A stretch of DNA of 51,498 nt, taken from Chloroflexota bacterium. GTDB taxonomy: Bacteria; Chloroflexota; UBA11872. The notes under the pieces are model-generated. The model worked only from the letters and a program-made list of their open reading frames with translations. It was not told the origin of the DNA and ran no database searches. The translations under genes and the position numbers were made by a program. Positions 31,363 to 39,629 of the stretch are shown piece by piece (position 1 is the stretch's first letter; the number at the start of each line of letters is the position of its first letter). Where the stretch lies: the NCBI GenBank assembly GCA_028873795.1, contig JAPPNP010000039.1, positions 1 through 51,498 of the forward strand, written 5' to 3'.

Positions 31363-32403
31363 TTACCCGCCCTTGGCGCCGGCGACGTCCTTGCGCTGGA
31401 ACAGCACGAAGGCGAGGCCGCCGAGGATGACGATGTAGCCCAGCATCACCATCGCGGCGGGCAGCGGGTCGGGCAGTGCGCCAACGCCTCCACCGCCAAT
31501 CGTGAACTCTCCGATTTCCAACCATCCGCTGGACGCCCGCCCGAGGACGAAGGTGGAGAAGCTCTCGAACCAGTCGAAGTTGGCCAGGATGCCCACCACG
31601 ATCGACTCAATCACGTAGTAGCCGACGCCGATCGCAATGCCCATTCCCGACGATGAGGTCAGCACCGACATCAGCACGGCCAACGCCACGTACGGCAAAT
31701 AGGCATAGATGAGCTTGCCGAAACTGATGGCAAGATCGGACCACTCTCCGGCCCCGACAAGCTCGCCGCCCTCCAGCGTGAGGGACGCGATCACGCTGGC
31801 AACGCCGACGGTTGCCAATACGGCTGCGCTCAGGCCGACGCTCGCGAGCCCGATGGCCAGCGTCTTGGCCGCCAGCAACTGCCACCGACCGACGCCCTTC
31901 ACCAGGACGGTGCGCAAGGTTCCCCAGCCGTATTCGGTTCCAGTCGTCGACGCCGCCAGAATCATCATGAGGATGACGCCGAAGAAGGCCAACGAACTGG
32001 CCAGGGCAAACAAGAGGCTGTTCGGCGGCAACAGGGCTTGCCGCATGTCGTTGGAGTCCTCGTCAACGGATTCACAGTTTTCGGCGAACTGCAGCAGGTT
32101 CCTGGCGATATTCTGCTGCTCCTCCTGAGAAAAACGCTCCATGTCCAGTGGGAGTTCGCCCTCCCGCATGTCGGCGAAATCAGCGCAAGTGAACTCAATC
32201 TCGACGGTTTCCCCAGCCGTATCGGTTGCCTCGAACGAAACGCGTGATTGGCCGGCGACCCCGCCGCTCTGGACGAAGGCATAGGTGCTCCAGAAAATGA
32301 GCTGCGAAATGGCCACGCCGATGATCAGCAGAATCCACGGCATCCGGCGGCGGTGCAGCTTAAACCACTCCCAGCGCGTGAGCCTGAGGACATGCCCAAT
32401 CAT
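31363..32403 (-). CDS. ABC-2 type transporter permease, copy 1
   Basis: 346 residues, about two thirds or more identical to the downstream copy by eye. One N-terminal helix ('ILLIIGVAISQLIFWSTYAF'), a large outside loop with a Cys-containing acidic stretch, then a cluster of helices and the 'EYGWGTLRTVLVKGVGR' amphipathic segment usual in NatB/CcmB-like ABC-2 permeases. The ATG overlaps the ATPase stop (ATGA), so translation is coupled. Start and stop are each exactly 1146 bases from those of copy 2, which defines the duplication unit. Confidence 0.92.
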   Translation of the reverse strand: MIGHVLRLTRWEWFKLHRRRMPWILLIIGVAISQLIFWSTYAFVQSGGVAGQSRVSFEATDTAGETVEIEFTCADFADMREGELPLDMERFSQEEQQNIARNLLQFAENCESVDEDSNDMRQALLPPNSLLFALASSLAFFGVILMMILAASTTGTEYGWGTLRTVLVKGVGRWQLLAAKTLAIGLASVGLSAAVLATVGVASVIASLTLEGGELVGAGEWSDLAISFGKLIYAYLPYVALAVLMSVLTSSSGMGIAIGVGYYVIESIVVGILANFDWFESFSTFVLGRASSGWLEIGEFTIGGGGVGALPDPLPAAMVMLGYIVILGGLAFVLFQRKDVAGAKGG

Positions 32404-33314
32404 TGGATCTCACCCGCGACATCGCCGGTGACTTCGAGGAAGTACTGCTCCAGCGACACTTGGAGCGGCGTGATCTCGGAGATATAGACTCCGGCCCGGC
32501 CCAGCGCCTCGCTCAGCTCCGACGTGCGGTCGTGTGGCGCCGTCACGATGAGCGCCTCGCCCTCGATCCGCACGTCCTCCACCCAATCCAGCGCCGCGAG
32601 AACTTCGACCGCCTTCGCATCCTCCGAGGTCCGCAGGCGGACCTGCTCTTGGGGGTGCAGCAGGTCGCCGACGGCGCCTTGGGCGATCACCTTGCCCTTG
32701 GACAGGATGGCCACGCTGTCGCAGATCTGCTCCACCTCGTTGAGCAGATGGCTGGAGAGCAGCACCGTGCGGTCCGAGCTTCCCAGGCTGCGAATCAGGT
32801 CGCGCACCTCGGCCATGCCGGCCGGGTCCATGCCGTTGGTCGGCTCGTCCAGGATTAACAGCTCGGGGTCGCCGAGCAGGGTGTAGGCCAAACCCAGCCG
32901 CTGCTTCATGCCCAGCGAGTAGGTCTGGAAGCGGTCGCCGGCGCGGTCCGCCAGGCCGACCTGCTCCAGGAGATCGTCCAGCTCCTTGGGCGAGCCGCGT
33001 CCGGAGATGCCCTGAAAATAGGCCAGGTTGCGGCGACCGGAGAGGTAGGGATAGAAGTACGGCTGCTCGACGATGGCGCCCACGCGATGCAGGGCCTCGG
33101 CGTGGCTCGTGCCTGAGCCCAGCAGGCTGAAGCTGCCGGAGGTTGGACGCACCAGTCCCAGCAGCATGCCGATGGTGGTGGTTTTGCCCGATCCGTTCGG
33201 CCCCAGGAGTCCGAATATGCGCCCGCGGGGCACTTCGAGCGAGAGCTGGTCCACGGCCAGGATGTGACCGTAGCGCTTCGTCAAGGCATTGGTCTGGATG
33301 ACGAAGTCGTTCAA
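32400..33314 (-). CDS. ABC-2 transporter ATP-binding protein
   Basis: 304 residues from TTG 33314 (LNDFVIQTNALTKRYG), preceded by AGGA; the frame is open to ATG 33359 and beyond, but that extension (MCRLSGYHVEPN) looks non-native. Walker A GPNGSGKTT (about 38), signature 'YSLGMKQRLG' (about 132), Walker B 'LLILDEPTNGMDP' (about 152) and H-loop 'LLSSHLLNEVE' are intact. The C-terminal about 90 residues form the small beta domain of DrrA/NatA-type exporter ATPases. First gene of the operon; drives the two duplicated permeases. Confidence 0.92.
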   Translation of the reverse strand: MNDFVIQTNALTKRYGHILAVDQLSLEVPRGRIFGLLGPNGSGKTTTIGMLLGLVRPTSGSFSLLGSGTSHAEALHRVGAIVEQPYFYPYLSGRRNLAYFQGISGRGSPKELDDLLEQVGLADRAGDRFQTYSLGMKQRLGLAYTLLGDPELLILDEPTNGMDPAGMAEVRDLIRSLGSSDRTVLLSSHLLNEVEQICDSVAILSKGKVIAQGAVGDLLHPQEQVRLRTSEDAKAVEVLAALDWVEDVRIEGEALIVTAPHDRTSELSEALGRAGVYISEITPLQVSLEQYFLEVTGDVAGEIQ

Positions 33315-33466
33315 GGCGATCCTGTTCGGTTCAACGTGATATCCGGAAAGACGGCACATAATACAGGCTCGCCGAATAGCCGTGGGAAAGACGGCCCACG
33401 CTGGCTTGGTATCTGAATGAATAGCCACGTTGGCGCCGTTGGTGGCGGGTGATTGCGCTGGTCGTC

Positions 33467-33862
33467 TTAGGCGGGCTCCTCACGCCGGACCGTGTCCACG
33501 CGGTCGATCGCTCGGTCGAATGAGGCCACCACGCCCACGCCCGTCCGCTCCGCGCTTGCCACCAGATAGGCGTCAGCGAAGTCCAGGCCATGGACCTCGT
33601 ACACCTCAACCGCGCGCAGGAGCAGCGCGCCATCAACCACGCGGATGGCGCGGAAGGCGAGCATGGCCCGCAGCGCCTCAGCGACTTGCGACCGTGGCGC
33701 CTCGTAGTACGACTCGAGGACGTACGCGACCTCAGCCAGGATGAGGTCGGAGAGGAGCAACGTGTCGGCGTGTTCGAGATAGCGAGTTGCCCTTCTCGCT
33801 TGTTTCGGGGGATCGCCGGTGAGGTGCCGGACGAGCACATTCGTGTCGAGGAATGCCGTCAT
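33467..33862 (-). CDS. PIN-domain toxin (VapC-like ribonuclease)
   Basis: 131 residues with the PIN acidic site: D6 in 'FLDTNVLV', E44 in 'LAEVAYVLE', D94 and D97 in 'LDFADAYL' and D116 in 'SFDRAID'. Such Mg-dependent RNases cut tRNA, rRNA or mRNA and stop growth when the antitoxin is lost. ATG overlaps the stop of the upstream AbrB-type antitoxin gene (ATGA). Composition is like the surrounding genome, so it is not recognisably recent. Confidence 0.9.
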   Translation of the reverse strand: MTAFLDTNVLVRHLTGDPPKQARRATRYLEHADTLLLSDLILAEVAYVLESYYEAPRSQVAEALRAMLAFRAIRVVDGALLLRAVEVYEVHGLDFADAYLVASAERTGVGVVASFDRAIDRVDTVRREEPA

Positions 33863-34107
33863 CGCCGGGAGGCGGCCCTAGCTCTTCGTGTTTCACCCAC
33901 CACGTCGTCCCACGGCGTGCCGCGCTTCGCCGCGGGCACGCTCACCGAGCCGGCCAGGTGGATCAGGTCGGGACTGCGCGCCAAGATCGCCCGCTGCCCC
34001 TCGACTCTGAAGATGACTTGGTCGCCCTCGTGGATGGAGAGCGCCTCGCGCACCGTGAGAGGAATCGTGACCTGGCCCTTCGAGCTGACACGAGCTGCGA
34101 CATCCAT
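33859..34107 (-). CDS. AbrB/SpoVT (SpoVT-MazE fold) antitoxin
   Basis: 82 residues from ATG 34107 (MDVAARVSSKGQVTIPLTVREAL), the swapped-hairpin DNA-binding motif of AbrB/MazE/VapB proteins; the C-terminal 'TPWDDVVGETRRARAASRR' would wrap the PIN toxin. A longer open frame upstream (to 34224) is repeat-rich and is not used. It is translated just ahead of, and coupled to, the PIN gene, and probably represses its own promoter through the inverted repeat at 34115-34140. Confidence 0.9.
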   Translation of the reverse strand: MDVAARVSSKGQVTIPLTVREALSIHEGDQVIFRVEGQRAILARSPDLIHLAGSVSVPAAKRGTPWDDVVGETRRARAASRR

Positions 34108-34114
34108 GTGATTG

Positions 34115-34140
34115 TCCTTACTTATCGTCGATAGTAAGGA
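34115..34140 (-). promoter_or_regulatory. Putative operator of the PIN/AbrB operon
   Basis: Arms TCCTTACT (34115-34122) and AGTAAGGA (34133-34140) are exact reverse complements around ten bases, with inner partial symmetry (TATCG/CGATA). It starts eight bases upstream of the antitoxin ATG, a normal place for toxin-antitoxin autoregulation. A TTGCCG on the minus strand just beyond could be a -35 element. Confidence 0.6.
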
Positions 34141-34183
34141 TACGGCAATTATTGAGGTCGGCGAATCCCAGGCTGCACGCGGC

Positions 34184-34224
34184 CCGGGCCACCGTGCATG
34201 CAGTCCGGGCCACCGGGCGTGCAT
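34184..34224. repeat. Short imperfect direct repeat
   Basis: CCGGGCCACC followed by GTGCATGC occurs at 34184 and again, as CCGGGCCACCGGGCGTGCAT, at 34205, 21 bases apart. Noncoding, between the AbrB operon and the second PhyH gene. Confidence 0.5.
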
Positions 34225-34303
34225 CCCGGAGCTAACGGGCCACTGCCCCTAGCGGACCGGGCTTCGCCGCTCGCCCCTCCAGGAGACCTTTGCGTAACCC
34301 TTC

Positions 34304-34328
34304 GTCATTCCCGCGAAGGCGGGAATCC
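34304..34328. repeat. Dispersed GTCATTCCCGC...GCGGGAATCC repeat
   Basis: A 25-base imperfect palindrome with arms ATTCCCGC and GCGGGAAT around GAAG (34307-34326). Same framework as the copies at 1766, 2865 and 3788, with a more symmetric centre. Confidence 0.7.
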
Positions 34329-34404
34329 ACCCTTCATTGAACCTGGGGGCGGACGGTATGCGCCCCGTCATCCCAAAGCCTGGCTGGGATTTGCAGCGGT
34401 CTCC

Positions 34405-35328
34405 CTACAGCGCGAAGGTGTCCGGGCCGGTTCGGCGCCAGTCGGGGCGGTAGCCCTCCTTGGCGTTGAATCCCATGGACGGGAACACCTGTTGCGGCGT
34501 GCGCCAGGGCCACGCCTGCCCGCCGATGACGCGGTAGTCGTCGTCCCTCCCGCACAGCCAGTAGAACATGTGCGCCACGAATATGGCCGTGCGGTGGCCG
34601 CCGTAGTAGGCGGTGTGGAAGTCAAAGTCGTCCTCCACGATCCAATCCCGCTGCGGCTCGGCCGTGCGCCAATAGTTGTACTTCAGCATCCGCCGCCGGC
34701 CGGTCGAGGTGGAGACGCCGCGCCGGTGCAGGATGCTCTGGTGGTGGATGCCGATCGTCCCGGCGGGACCTTCGAGCAGGATTCCCTGCTCCTCGAATTC
34801 GCGCTTGTTGGGTCCGATGTGGGTGCCGGGGAAGACCTCCGTGGGCCCCATCCCGGCCGGGGTGTCCTGCGGAAAGTAGAAGACTTCCAGGAAGTTGAGC
34901 TCGGGACCGAAGATGTGATCCGCGTCTTGATGCCAGCCTTGCGCGGGCATGGGGCACTCGGCCAGATGGTGACTGGTGATCACCGGCAGGCCGACGCCGG
35001 CGCCCAGAAGGGACCGCAGCGCGCCCGCGAGCTGCGGGTTCAGCAGCACGTGCTCGATGAACCACTCCTCGAGCAGGATCGAGCTGGGTTCGTGCGAGTT
35101 GCGGATGCGCTCCAACTCCTCCAACGTCAACCCCGGCGGCATCATGATGGGGTTCAGCGGAAGCTTGCCGTCCAGGTAATCGCAGCACTTCTGGTTGATC
35201 TCGTCCGACACGACGCCTTGGAGCAGCAGGTGCCCGTCGCGGCAGAAGTCGAGCACCTGGCTGTCGGTGAGGGTAGGGGCGCAGTCGAACGATCGGGCGT
35301 CGCTGTCGTACTCGATGCTGGATGGCAT
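34405..35328 (-). CDS. Phytanoyl-CoA dioxygenase (PhyH) family oxygenase
   Basis: 307 residues, longer than the PhyH protein at 2949 and not closely similar to it. The Fe(II) ligands are H133 and D135 in 'WHQDAD' and H201 in 'HHQSILHRRG', with an arginine run (about 211-213, 'GRRR') nearby for 2-oxoglutarate. 'EVFPGTHIGPNK' between them is the typical family turn. A tryptophan-rich C-terminal extension follows. No partner gene; convergent or neighbouring genes are toxin-antitoxin and tRNA. Substrate unknown. Confidence 0.88.
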   Translation of the reverse strand: MPSSIEYDSDARSFDCAPTLTDSQVLDFCRDGHLLLQGVVSDEINQKCCDYLDGKLPLNPIMMPPGLTLEELERIRNSHEPSSILLEEWFIEHVLLNPQLAGALRSLLGAGVGLPVITSHHLAECPMPAQGWHQDADHIFGPELNFLEVFYFPQDTPAGMGPTEVFPGTHIGPNKREFEEQGILLEGPAGTIGIHHQSILHRRGVSTSTGRRRMLKYNYWRTAEPQRDWIVEDDFDFHTAYYGGHRTAIFVAHMFYWLCGRDDDYRVIGGQAWPWRTPQQVFPSMGFNAKEGYRPDWRRTGPDTFAL

Positions 35329-35466
35329 GGGGGGCGCTTCCCGAGGATGCCGAGGCCGCCTATTCTATGCGGCTTCGCCCGTGGAGGGGTCCATGGCTTC
35401 AGCGGACCAGGGAGATCGTGCGCGGACGCCGAGTGCCTGGCACCGAGGACAGCCGTCGCCCAGGTT

Positions 35467-35542
35467 TGGTACCCCCGGTAGGAATCGAACCTACAACCTT
35501 CGGATTAAGAGTCCGCTGCTCTGCCAATTGAGCTACGGAGGC
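35467..35542 (-). tRNA. tRNA-Lys (anticodon CTT), CCA encoded
   Basis: The minus strand folds into a full cloverleaf: acceptor GCCTCCG paired with CGGGGGT, D-arm GCTCAATTGGCAGAGC, anticodon loop CTCTTAA with anticodon CTT, T-arm with GGTTCGATTCC, then discriminator A and an encoded CCA. 76 nucleotides including CCA. Confidence 0.95.
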
Positions 35543-35622
35543 TGGTTGCCCAGTTTACTGGCGCGTGCATCCTGGACTCAATGGTCTCCGTGGCGTCGGC
35601 GCCATCGCCTAAACTCTGTGGC

Positions 35623-36249
35623 ATGAGCGCCGACGCTCCGCAAGAGCCTCCGCAGCCGACGCCGGAAGGACGGCGCCTGCAGCTTCCTTCAGTGTCTCGA
35701 AATGCCGCGGTGATCGCCTTGGCGCTGGTGGCGCTGGCCCTTGGTGGCGCCGCTCTGGGACTGTCCATTGCCAACGGTCTGGCGGACGATGATCGCGGGC
35801 CCGTGGCATACGTGAGCCGGGTTGAGGTGGGTCGCTGGAGCGACCGGTTCGGACCCCCGTCGGGCTACAAGCCCGGCTTCGACCACCCGCCGAGCCGATT
35901 CGGGCGCGGCCCGTTCGGCAAGGACGGCTGGGATCGCAAATCCAGGGGCAAGCACGTCGAGCGTTCGCCGAGTCGAGCCGATTCCCATGCCGCCGCCGGC
36001 ATGGTGATCGCCATCGGCGAGGTCACCGGCTTATCGGTCGACGCGATCAGCGTATTCACCATTCTCGGCAACGACGTGGACATTGCTCTGCCGAGGGCCG
36101 GTCAGGCTGATGCCGTTGCCGTCGGCGGCTGGGCGGTCGTCATGGCGGAACGGACCGCCGACGGGCTGGTGGCGCGCTGGGTGACTTCGATGACGCGACC
36201 GGACGCTTTCCCGGAGCGCGCGCGGAATCGTTCCGCGGCCGCGAGCTAG
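35623..36249 (+). CDS. Hypothetical membrane-anchored protein
   Basis: 208 residues from ATG 35623; the frame opens 42 bases earlier but close to the tRNA. A proline-rich cytoplasmic N-terminus (1-22) precedes a single hydrophobic segment (about 26-48, 'AAVIALALVALALGGAALGL'). The outside part has a charged Gly/Arg/Pro-rich stretch (70-120) and a small beta-rich end ('MVIAIGEVTGLSVDAISVFTILGNDVDIAL'), perhaps an OB-like domain. I do not recognise the family. Followed 18 bases later by another membrane-protein gene, so possibly co-transcribed. Confidence 0.7.
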   Translation: MSADAPQEPPQPTPEGRRLQLPSVSRNAAVIALALVALALGGAALGLSIANGLADDDRGPVAYVSRVEVGRWSDRFGPPSGYKPGFDHPPSRFGRGPFGKDGWDRKSRGKHVERSPSRADSHAAAGMVIAIGEVTGLSVDAISVFTILGNDVDIALPRAGQADAVAVGGWAVVMAERTADGLVARWVTSMTRPDAFPERARNRSAAAS

Positions 36250-36267
36250 TCGCGGGGGCGAGTGACG

Positions 36268-36894
36268 ATGCTGCGACACATCGCCGACGTTCCGATCTAC
36301 GCGGCGATCGGCGTCGGGCCGCTGGTTGCCGGTCGCACGGTGATCGATGGATTCATGGGCGTCCAGGGCGAACCGTGGCTCGGGCGCACCTCGCTCACCA
36401 TCGAGTGGCTGGCGTTCGTGGTGCTCGGCTACTTCTTCACGCGAACGCTAATCGGGCTGTCGCTGGACTACGAGCCGTTTTGGCGGGTGCCGGGCCGCGT
36501 GAGCCAGTTTGCCGCGCTGCTCGCGGCGGAGACCTCCCGGGGGCCGTTGCATGCCCATGTGGAGCGGGCGGGGGGCGACATCTCGGCGGCCCTTCACGCC
36601 AGGACCCTGAGACGGGCCGGCATCGGAGGAGCATCGCTCGGTCGACTGCAGGCGCTGTACACCGCCTTTCGCGCGGGCTGGCTCGGGGCCGTCGTGGCGC
36701 TTGTGTGCCTGCTCGTCGAGCTCGTGCGCCGCGCGGCGAGCGGGGAAGAGGGGGCTCTGCTCATCGGAATTCTTGCGGTCGTCGCGGTGGCGGTCGTGAT
36801 CGTCGCGACGCTGGGAAGCCTGATAGTTGGCCGCGGCGTCGCCGCCGCCGCGGCTCAGGGGGTCGTGCGGCAAGCCGCCGCCGCGTCGGCCTGA
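36268..36894 (+). CDS. Hypothetical integral membrane protein
   Basis: 208 residues from ATG 36268 (GTG 36262 also possible). Hydrophobic segments at about 10-28, 45-62, 133-153 and 160-185, the last pair separated by a short charged 'RRAASGEEG' loop. A soluble arginine-rich middle region (85-130) lies between. No family recognised. Lies directly after the anchored protein at 35623. Confidence 0.7.
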   Translation: MLRHIADVPIYAAIGVGPLVAGRTVIDGFMGVQGEPWLGRTSLTIEWLAFVVLGYFFTRTLIGLSLDYEPFWRVPGRVSQFAALLAAETSRGPLHAHVERAGGDISAALHARTLRRAGIGGASLGRLQALYTAFRAGWLGAVVALVCLLVELVRRAASGEEGALLIGILAVVAVAVVIVATLGSLIVGRGVAAAAAQGVVRQAAAASA

Positions 36895-36942
36895 GCCGCC
36901 GGGGCTCCGGCGCGGAGCGATGGCGCTCCGCGCTCTCGACGG

Positions 36943-37707
36943 CTAGGCGATCGTCGGCAAATCGAGGAAATCTGCCTCGCAGTTGCGCTCGCTGGCAATG
37001 AGGTCGGCCAGCGCGCGCACGCCGAAGACCTCGGTGGCGTAGTGTCCGGCGGCGATAAAGTGGATGCCCAGCTCACGCGCCAGCATCTCCGCCGGTTCGG
37101 CCATGTCGCCGGTGAGCATGGCGTCGGCCCCAAGAGCCTGCGCCTCCTGGATAAACGACGCCCCGCCGCCACTGCACACCGCGACGCGACGAACCGAGGA
37201 CGGCCCGTGCATGAAGGTCGCGTGCGGCCGGCCGATAACGGATTCGACGCGCTCGACCAGCGCGGCCGGCGTCAGCGGTTGAGGCGCGCGGCCAATCTTG
37301 CCGATGGACTGGCCGCCGCTGGCGGCGAACGGCGTGGGCTCCGGTTCCAGCCCAAGCGCGGCCACGATTTGCGCGTTGTTGCCCAGACTGTCGTGCGCGT
37401 CGAGCGCCAGGTGGTAGGCCACGAGGCTGATATCGGCGTCGAAGAGCGCGCGCAGGCGCTCACGCATCACGCGAGTGACCACGCGGCTGTCACGGTCCCA
37501 GAAGAGCCCGTGGTGCACCACGACCAGCTGCGCCCCGACCCGCGCGGCTTGCCCAAACAGCGCCAAGCTGGAGCTGACGGCGGTGACCACACGCTCGACG
37601 CGCTCGCTGCCGACCACCTGCAAGCCCATGGGGCCAAAGTCTGGAAACGCGTCCACGTCAAGCGTGGCATCCAGAAACGCGATCAGGTCGTCGCGGCGCT
37701 CCGACAC
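36943..37707 (-). CDS. Nif3-like dinuclear metal-centre protein (DUF34)
   Basis: 254 residues from GTG 37707 (VSERRDDLIAFLDATLD); the frame is open to 37911, but that would cover the DUF5069 gene. Metal-binding motifs are 'VVVHHGLFWD' (H65, H66) near the start and 'GHYATEVFG' near the end, with 'GDMAEP' between, as in the NIF3/YbgI family once called GTP cyclohydrolase type 2. The real function is not settled; links to metal handling or metabolite repair are proposed for the family. It follows the DUF5069 gene by seven bases on the same strand. Confidence 0.9.
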   Translation of the reverse strand: MSERRDDLIAFLDATLDVDAFPDFGPMGLQVVGSERVERVVTAVSSSLALFGQAARVGAQLVVVHHGLFWDRDSRVVTRVMRERLRALFDADISLVAYHLALDAHDSLGNNAQIVAALGLEPEPTPFAASGGQSIGKIGRAPQPLTPAALVERVESVIGRPHATFMHGPSSVRRVAVCSGGGASFIQEAQALGADAMLTGDMAEPAEMLARELGIHFIAAGHYATEVFGVRALADLIASERNCEADFLDLPTIA

Positions 37708-37714
37708 CCGGCGG

Positions 37715-37969
37715 CTAGCTGACGGCCTTGCTTGCCTCGCGCACCCCGTCGACCAGCTCGGCGTCCGTGTCGCTGGCGGTGGCGATGCGCATGAACTCGT
37801 CCGCCGAGATCCCCAGTTCGCCCAGCACGCGCTTGTCGATCGGGCACGGATAGATGTAGTCGTCGATGGTCCCGTCCGCCTTGGCCCGAGCCTTGTCGGA
37901 CATGCGAGCAATCCAGGGAATGCCGCCGATGACCAGATCGCGCGATCGCGGCTGGAAGCCTTCGCTCAT
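37715..37969 (-). CDS. DUF5069-like small protein
   Basis: 84 residues from ATG 37969 (MSEGFQPRSRDLVIGGIPW). The order 'PRS..L.GI.W..R..DKARAK', 'Y.YPCPIDKRVL', 'LGISADEF' and 'TDAELV' matches DUF5069, a small helical family of unknown role widespread in environmental bacteria. Lies between the APH-like kinase and Nif3-like genes, all on one strand. Confidence 0.75.
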   Translation of the reverse strand: MSEGFQPRSRDLVIGGIPWIARMSDKARAKADGTIDDYIYPCPIDKRVLGELGISADEFMRIATASDTDAELVDGVREASKAVS

Positions 37970-37999
37970 GTGTTGACCCCCGGTGTCGTGTACCAAAGT

Positions 38000-38905
38000 C
38001 TAGACCAGGGTGGCGGCCAGGTGCGGAACGATTGATGTCCGGTCGATCAACTGACGGACGAGCGCGAGCCCCGCTGGGTGGGAAGGCTCGGCGCGCCAAA
38101 GACCGGCGGCGTCGGCCAGGGCGAGCAGCAGGGCGCTGGCCAAAAGGCGCGAGTCGTCGCACGGGTGCGGAGCGTTGACCTCCCCGGCCACGAGGGCCTG
38201 CCCGGGGCGACCGGACGTCGGATCATGGGGAAGCATCGTGGCTTTACATAACGACCAGTCGGGGAAGTCGAGTCCAAAGGCTTCCAGGTCGACGAAGGTG
38301 ATTCCGCCGGCGCCCAGGACCACGTTGCCCGGATTCAGATCGAGCGGCACCGTCCGGACGGAGGCGGAACCGATGGCGGCGGCGAGTCGTCGGATCTCCT
38401 CGACGGCTGCCTCCCATGCTGGGGCCTCCTTCTGAAGTAGGCCCGAGGCGATGACCGCCTCGGCAACCGCCGCAAGCTCCGCCTGCCGGAGGGTGCGCGC
38501 CCGCTCGATACGCGCGGGGTCCATCGCCTCGGTCCAGGCGTCGAGCGCTGTGAGCAACGCGTCCCAAGCTGCCGACACTTGCTCCCACGCGGGCCGGGGC
38601 GCCTCGCCGCGCAGCGTCTGAGCCAACGTCGGGCCGGCCATCCACTCGCGGATGATGGTCGCGTTCGCCTCGTCCACCGCCACCAGCCGCGGCACGGGCG
38701 CCCCGCCCTCGGCAAGGGCGCCGTAGGCGGCGCGTTCGGTGCGTGCGCGATCCCCGGCTTGCGGCCCATCGAACAGCTTGCAGGCGAGCAGCCGCGAACC
38801 ATCCCCTACCCGATACACCCCACGCGCCACGTGGTCAATGTGTGCTTGGTCCGCAAGGCGCACGCCCGCCGCCTGCAGGGCGGCCCGCACTCGCGGGGTG
38901 CTCAC
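38000..38905 (-). CDS. Aminoglycoside phosphotransferase (APH) family kinase-like protein
   Basis: 301 residues of the APH/choline-kinase fold. An N-lobe lysine (K43 in 'ACKLFDG'), hinge 'IIREWMAGPTL', catalytic loop 'PLDLNPGNVVL' (D189, N194) and metal motif 'FVDLEAFGLDF' (D206) are present; the usual H before D in HGDxHxxN is replaced by L, as in some metabolite kinases. Starts with GTG 38905 inside the stop of the DUF2344 gene (GTGA). Antibiotic resistance should not be assumed; phosphorylation of a small metabolite is more likely. Confidence 0.82.
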   Translation of the reverse strand: MSTPRVRAALQAAGVRLADQAHIDHVARGVYRVGDGSRLLACKLFDGPQAGDRARTERAAYGALAEGGAPVPRLVAVDEANATIIREWMAGPTLAQTLRGEAPRPAWEQVSAAWDALLTALDAWTEAMDPARIERARTLRQAELAAVAEAVIASGLLQKEAPAWEAAVEEIRRLAAAIGSASVRTVPLDLNPGNVVLGAGGITFVDLEAFGLDFPDWSLCKATMLPHDPTSGRPGQALVAGEVNAPHPCDDSRLLASALLLALADAAGLWRAEPSHPAGLALVRQLIDRTSIVPHLAATLV

Positions 38906-39543
38906 TCGGAAAGCTCGGTCTCGATCTCAGTCCTGACGACGCGGCTGAATTCGACGCCCAGCGCCGGAGCAAGATCGCGCGGCGTGACGATGGACCCGTC
39001 GCGCAGGCTCAGCCGCGCGTGCAGGCCGTCATGCGAGGCCACGGCTAGCGCGATGACTCCGGGTCGAATGTCACGCGACCGCGAGGGCCGACCTGCGCGG
39101 TCGTCGCGCTGAACCACGAACGAGTCCGCGTCGAGCAGGCGCCCGATCCGCTCGGCGAGGTCGTCCGGCGCGTCGTCCAGCTGTAGGTCGTAGGCCGCCC
39201 AGGCTGTTCCGAACTTGCGTCGCGCGACTCGGCGCACCTCGCCTACGGCCATGCCGTCGGCGGTTGCGGATGCCAGGCGATCGCGGACCGAATCCGGCGG
39301 CACATCCGCCCGCAGCGACAGCACCACGACCTCGCGCAGCCCCTCGGCGCCCACGGCCAGCGGTGGGCCGAAGGTCAGCCGCGGCTTCGGGCGAAATCCC
39401 CGGCTATAGGCCAGCGGCAAGCCGGCGCGGCGCGTGGCGCGCTCCAGGGCCCGGCGCACGTCGTGCAGCGAGAGGTAGCGGGCGTCGCCCGTCTTGGCGT
39501 AGCGGAGGAGGTAGTGGTGTTCGACGGGCGGTTCTTGTTCCAT
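38902..39543 (-). CDS. TIGR03936/DUF2344 family radical-SAM-associated protein
   Basis: 213 residues from ATG 39543 (MEQEPPVEHHYLLRYAK). The N-terminal signature 'LRYAKTGDARYLSLHDVRRALERATRRAGLPLAYSRGFRPKP' is split by the family's invariant 'GF.P.P.L.FG.PL.VG.EG' block. In most genomes the protein is encoded beside, or fused to, a TIGR03960 radical SAM protein, often next to rne/rng and ribosomal genes rplU-rpmA. None of these is present here. Function unknown; a tRNA or ribosome role is suspected for the family. Coupled to the downstream APH-like gene. Confidence 0.88.
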   Translation of the reverse strand: MEQEPPVEHHYLLRYAKTGDARYLSLHDVRRALERATRRAGLPLAYSRGFRPKPRLTFGPPLAVGAEGLREVVVLSLRADVPPDSVRDRLASATADGMAVGEVRRVARRKFGTAWAAYDLQLDDAPDDLAERIGRLLDADSFVVQRDDRAGRPSRSRDIRPGVIALAVASHDGLHARLSLRDGSIVTPRDLAPALGVEFSRVVRTEIETELSE

Positions 39544-39629
39544 GCGGCGAATTCGCGTCGCGGTCGGCCGCCTGCGCGTGCCGTGCCTTGTAGCATAGGC
39601 GCGCTGAGTCACGACGAGCGCGCGGACCA

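Noticed and set aside
34108-34224. N-terminal extension of the AbrB protein using the open frame to 34224.
   Set aside because: The extension is encoded by short repeats and would cover the inverted-repeat operator; the internal ATG gives a standard AbrB N-terminus.
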